A stretch of 64,000 nt of DNA from Candidatus Lachnocurva vaginae (GTDB lineage: Bacteria; Bacillota; Clostridia; Lachnospirales; Lachnospiraceae). Where the stretch lies: positions 1,054,001 through 1,118,000 of the forward strand of contig CP049781.1 of assembly GCA_011082265.1 (NCBI GenBank). The letters run 5' to 3'. Position 1 is the first letter of the stretch, and each line of letters starts with the position of its first letter. The notes below the pieces were generated by a model. That model searched no databases. It saw nothing but the letters and a program-made list of their open reading frames with translations, and was not told where the DNA came from. Shown in pieces: positions 60,985-64,000 of the stretch. A program made the translations under genes and the position numbers.

Positions 60985-62790
60985 TTAAAATTTAAATTTT
61001 GCAACCGCCTCTTGTGAAGATACTGCAAGATTGGATAAGTTTTCTGCTGATTCCATAACTTCATGAATTGTTTGTGTCTGAGTAGAAACTCCTGCTGAAA
61101 CTTCCTCAGTCGTTGCTGCATTTTCTTGTGCTATAGCTGAAAGATTTTCTATTACTGTTACAATCTTTTTACTATTCTCTTCTATTTTTGATGACGCTTT
61201 CGCTATCTTTTCAATGATTTCCTCACTTGTTTCAACTGCATTAGAAATCTGGTTAAAGTTATCTTGTGTTTCACTTGCCTTGTCATTTTGTGTCTTAACC
61301 ATCTTTCCGATACTTACCATTGTATCAACAGCTTCCTGAGTATTCTTTTTAAGTTCTTCGATTACTTGTGTAATTTCACTTGTAAATCCGCTGCTCTGTT
61401 CTGCAAGTTTTCTTATTTCTTCAGCAACTACTGCAAATCCTTTTCCTGCTTCTCCGGCTCTTGCCGCTTCTATTGCTGCATTTAATGCAAGAAGATTAGT
61501 TTGATCCGAAATAGACTGAATCATTTCGCTTGCTGTAGAAATCCTATCTGCACTCTTATTTGCTCCTATAATAATTTCATTTATATTCTGTGCAGCACTA
61601 TTATTCTCTTTAACAAGGTCAATTAATCCTTCTATTGAATTTTGACCATTTTCTTTCTTTTCATTTATGATATTAACCGAATTTTTAAGTTCATTTACCA
61701 TATTTGAATTTTCTTTAATTAAATCTCTTATAACCTGAATATTATTTGCTGCACCCTGAGTATCCTGAGCTTGGCTCGTTGCACCCTGTGCAATATTTTC
61801 AACTGCTTCCGAAACTTCGTTTGCACTTTGGCTTGTATTTTGTGAAATTGCTGTAAGCTCCTCACTTGTTGCTGTAACATCTTCTGTATTCTTATGAATC
61901 TGCTTAATAAGCGTAGAGAAATTGTCGCTCATAACCATTGAAGACTTAATACAAGACGAAACTTCGTCACTATTTTTCTTAATATAATTTTGTATATAAC
62001 TTATCTGTTTTTCATCCGGAACTAAATTATAATTTGCAAGACTATCTAACTTCTTTTGAAGTATAGTTATAGGTTTTGAAATGGATTTTGCTAAGAACTT
62101 CGATATGAAGAAACCTATGATTAAAAATGCAGCACAAAGAATAAGTGAATACGTAATCATCTTTTTATTCATATCATCTACATGTTTATGCTTTTCAGCT
62201 ATAAGCTTATCAATGTCATCTGTGTAATTTCCGGTAACGACAATCCAACCGAAAGGTTTATATTTTTGAACATATCCTCTCTTTTTTTCTGCAACAGTGC
62301 TACCTTTTTTTGGGAAATAATAATTCAAATATCCGCATCCCTTATCACTGTTACCTATATCCAAAATCCTTTGCATAAAGCCGAATCCCTTCGCATCTTT
62401 TGCATCTTTTCTATTTTTTCCCTCAACGTTTTTATTGCCTAAAAGAACTACATTCACTCCGTCTTCCGTATCAATTGTAAAATATCCGTCTTTACCATAT
62501 CTTATTTTTCTTACCATGTCAGCAGCAACTCTAAGTCCTTCTTTCTTAGTAATTGTTCCGCTGTCTATCTCCTCTTTTACTCCATCAAGCATTGAAATAA
62601 CGGATTCAACTTCACTTTTAATAAGATTGTCATAATTTAAAGTAAGCTCGTCTGATAATGTACCTGTTAAATCTGATGTGATATTTTCTGTTTGATAAAG
62701 CATAAATGATGTGCATATAATAATGCTTAGAAATATCGATGCAAGCAACATAAAAGAAATTTTAAATCCTATTTTTCGTTTTGGAAACAT
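60985..62790 (-). CDS. Methyl-accepting chemotaxis protein with extracellular Cache domain
   Basis: I start at the ATG at 62790 (601 residues, MFPKRKIGFKIS) because AAGGAGG lies 12 bases upstream. The earlier ATG at 62829 sits just after a TATAAT and has no ribosome-binding site. TM1 lies at about 11-32. A single-Cache ligand-binding domain follows (about 35-205, YGKDGYFTIDTEDG, YVQKYKPFGWIVVTGNY). TM2 lies at about 215-235. A long coiled-coil signalling domain has the invariant hairpin EAARAGEAGKGFAVVAEEIRKLAEQS. It senses an extracellular small molecule and signals to CheA. The C-terminus lacks a CheR/CheB-binding pentapeptide. Confidence 0.93.
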   Translation of the reverse strand: MFPKRKIGFKISFMLLASIFLSIIICTSFMLYQTENITSDLTGTLSDELTLNYDNLIKSEVESVISMLDGVKEEIDSGTITKKEGLRVAADMVRKIRYGKDGYFTIDTEDGVNVVLLGNKNVEGKNRKDAKDAKGFGFMQRILDIGNSDKGCGYLNYYFPKKGSTVAEKKRGYVQKYKPFGWIVVTGNYTDDIDKLIAEKHKHVDDMNKKMITYSLILCAAFLIIGFFISKFLAKSISKPITILQKKLDSLANYNLVPDEKQISYIQNYIKKNSDEVSSCIKSSMVMSDNFSTLIKQIHKNTEDVTATSEELTAISQNTSQSANEVSEAVENIAQGATSQAQDTQGAANNIQVIRDLIKENSNMVNELKNSVNIINEKKENGQNSIEGLIDLVKENNSAAQNINEIIIGANKSADRISTASEMIQSISDQTNLLALNAAIEAARAGEAGKGFAVVAEEIRKLAEQSSGFTSEITQVIEELKKNTQEAVDTMVSIGKMVKTQNDKASETQDNFNQISNAVETSEEIIEKIAKASSKIEENSKKIVTVIENLSAIAQENAATTEEVSAGVSTQTQTIHEVMESAENLSNLAVSSQEAVAKFKF

Positions 62791-62879
62791 AAAAAAATAT
62801 AACCTCCTTGTTAAAGTCTGACTTTTCATACTATATATCCATTATATCGCATATATGCAAAATATATCCAGCAATTTAA

Positions 62880-63533
62880 TTATTTTTCTAAGAGTTTTAC
62901 CATCTCAATTCCGGGATCTATGATTTCTATATCTGTAAGCTTTTCCAACTCTTCTTTTAAATAAGGGAAATGAGTACAGCCTAAAATTATAGCTTGAATT
63001 TTGTATTTTTCATCTTTAATTCCATTAATATAACTAAAAAGTCCACTTAAGTTTAACGAGTCTATGATTTCTTCGGCAGGAATATCTTTTTCTATTTTTT
63101 CTACAATAGAAAGATTTCCCATACTTATAATATTTCGTTCGCTATCTCTATTTAAAGATTCATCTTCTTTATATGAAGCTATGGCATTAGCTGTCATAAT
63201 AAAAATATTTTTATATTTTTTTGAAAATTTCTCATAGACGTCAAATGGTGTAATGATTTCAATGTTTAATTTTTTAGAAAGCTTCTTAAAATCTAAAGCA
63301 CCGGACAAAGAATTGCAATAAATGAAGAACTTGTCTGCTCCCCATTTTAAAGCTTCATCAGCGAAAAATAAGAATTTTTCTTCCAAAAGTTCTTTTGAAT
63401 AATATTGAAGTTTACTCTGCTCTTTTGGTGAATTTGAGAGAGGAAACTTTTTCCCGATAAATCCATTTTTTTCTATAATTTCATATCCTAAATCTGTATC
63501 TTTAGGAGTTCCTGCAAATATAGCAACCTTCAT
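62880..63533 (-). CDS. Asp/Glu racemase-superfamily protein
   Basis: The 217-residue protein has both catalytic cysteines of the racemase family: FIYCNSLSGAL (about residue 73) and LGCTHFPYLKEEL (about residue 188). The N-terminal DSGxGGLSV loop of MurI is replaced by IFAGTPKDTDLG, and the protein is about 40 residues shorter than MurI. It is therefore probably not the essential glutamate racemase but a relative acting on another amino acid, or a diverged copy. It is a single gene between the chemoreceptor and the flagellin. Confidence 0.78.
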   Translation of the reverse strand: MKVAIFAGTPKDTDLGYEIIEKNGFIGKKFPLSNSPKEQSKLQYYSKELLEEKFLFFADEALKWGADKFFIYCNSLSGALDFKKLSKKLNIEIITPFDVYEKFSKKYKNIFIMTANAIASYKEDESLNRDSERNIISMGNLSIVEKIEKDIPAEEIIDSLNLSGLFSYINGIKDEKYKIQAIILGCTHFPYLKEELEKLTDIEIIDPGIEMVKLLEK

Positions 63534-63600
63534 ATTTTTTCCCTTCTTTTACTAATTTTTTATATTTTATCTTATTTATAATCTATAGTAAATAAAAAAC

Positions 63601-63631
63601 GCCTTTCTTAAAGAATAGCTTTAAGAAAGGC
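63601..63631 (-). terminator. Flagellin terminator
   Basis: GCCTTTCTTAAAG / CTTTAAGAAAGGC is a perfect 13-bp stem with a 5-base loop, followed on the minus strand by GTTTTTT. It lies about 100 bases past the flagellin stop. Confidence 0.92.
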
Positions 63632-63732
63632 ATTTCATTATGGCTTTATTTTTAACATGCTTTTTAATCTTTTATTTAAGCTTTTATTTGTATCCTTATA
63701 TTTTTTAATACATAAAGACTAAATCTTAAGGA

Positions 63733-64000
63733 TTACTGAAGAAGTGCAAGAACTCCTTGGCTTGACTGATTAGCCTGTGCAAGCATTGATGTACCTGCCT
63801 GCTTAAGAATATTATTCTTAGAGTATTCAACCATTTCAGAAGCCATATCTGTATCTCTTATACGTGACTCAGCTGCTGTCGTGTTTTCAGATATGTTATC
63901 CAAGTTAGCGATTGTATGCTCAAGTCTGTTCTGAATAGCACCGAGTGATGATCTCTGAGCTGATACCTTAGAAATAGCATCTCCTATTGAGTCAATTGCA
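63733..64000 (-). CDS. Flagellin, C-terminal part (runs off the right edge)
   Basis: The minus-strand frame ends at 63733. Its 89 visible codons read through the flagellin C-terminal (D0) domain: SLGAIQNRLEHTIANLDN, then ENTTAAESRIRDTDMASEM and QAGTSMLAQANQSSQGVL, ending ALLQ. This is a highly conserved ending, typical of Hag/FliC. With chemoreceptors and FliB it shows the organism is flagellated. The N-terminal and variable regions lie outside. A strong terminator follows at 63601. Confidence 0.96.
   Translation of the reverse strand, partial: AIDSIGDAISKVSAQRSSLGAIQNRLEHTIANLDNISENTTAAESRIRDTDMASEMVEYSKNNILKQAGTSMLAQANQSSQGVLALLQ

Noticed and set aside
62791..62829. Upstream ATG for the chemoreceptor
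   Set aside because: It lies a few bases after a TATAAT, with no ribosome-binding site. AAGGAGG precedes the later ATG.

Overview
The window is AT-rich DNA from a motile, strictly fermentative, Gram-positive anaerobe of the Clostridia. The evidence is a class III (anaerobic) ribonucleotide reductase, AdhE and phosphate acetyltransferase, the SCIFF peptide with its radical SAM maturase, a tig-clpP-clpX-engB cluster, two chemoreceptors, a flagellin and a FliB-type lysine methylase. I cannot name the genus. Most genes lie on the minus strand.

Layout. 1-3.7 kb: the N-terminus of a chemoreceptor, then niaR and a probable NiaR-controlled EIIC-like membrane transporter, then an isolated thymidylate synthase ThyX of phage-like type. 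4-10.8 kb: a fermentation block with scfA-scfB, then adhE behind a good promoter overlapped by a near-consensus Rex operator, a kinase-like gene after adhE, and an Orn/Lys/Arg decarboxylase upstream. 11-14 kb: a ClC chloride transporter, and an intact IS3-family (IS150-like) element that landed in the loop of a bidirectional terminator hairpin. 14-19 kb: an FMN reductase, pta, and nrdD-nrdG with NrdR-box-like sites upstream. 19-25.5 kb: a CorC/HlyC-type membrane protein, then engB, clpX, clpP, tig and a DJ-1/PfpI protein. 25.6-35.6 kb: small genes (CYTH, DUF1653, SGNH hydrolase, FliB), tRNA-Leu, a cytidylate-kinase-like gene, a beta-helix acyltransferase, topB coupled to an AAA ATPase, queH and tRNA-Thr(CGT). 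35.6-44.4 kb: the conserved clostridial block asp23-nusB-xseA-xseB-ispA-dxs-tlyA-nadK-recN, without argR between nadK and recN and without spoIVB/spo0A after recN. 44.5-52.6 kb: a repeat-rich GH25 lysozyme, copA-copZ, a lytic transglycosylase, tRNA-Thr(GGT), a split transketolase and a HAD phosphatase.

52.6-60.9 kb holds the most unusual system: an exosortase G (XrtG) operon. Reading leftwards on the minus strand it encodes the exosortase-like membrane protease, a membrane GT2 glycosyltransferase, a two-TM sensor-like protein, a small unknown protein, a 6-pyruvoyl-tetrahydropterin-synthase-like protein with charged tails, and an 855-residue polytopic protein with a PTPS-related domain. All but one junction overlap. 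Two different tandem repeats, both of 32-bp period, lie just upstream. No exosortase substrate is visible in the window. The operon looks like a surface glycoconjugate assembly or processing device of unknown product.

60.9-64 kb: a full-length chemoreceptor, an Asp/Glu racemase-family protein, and the C-terminus of a flagellin, which runs off the window.

In-frame tandem repeats recur inside otherwise conserved genes (DUF1653, FliB, CopA), and short tandem repeats are common between genes.
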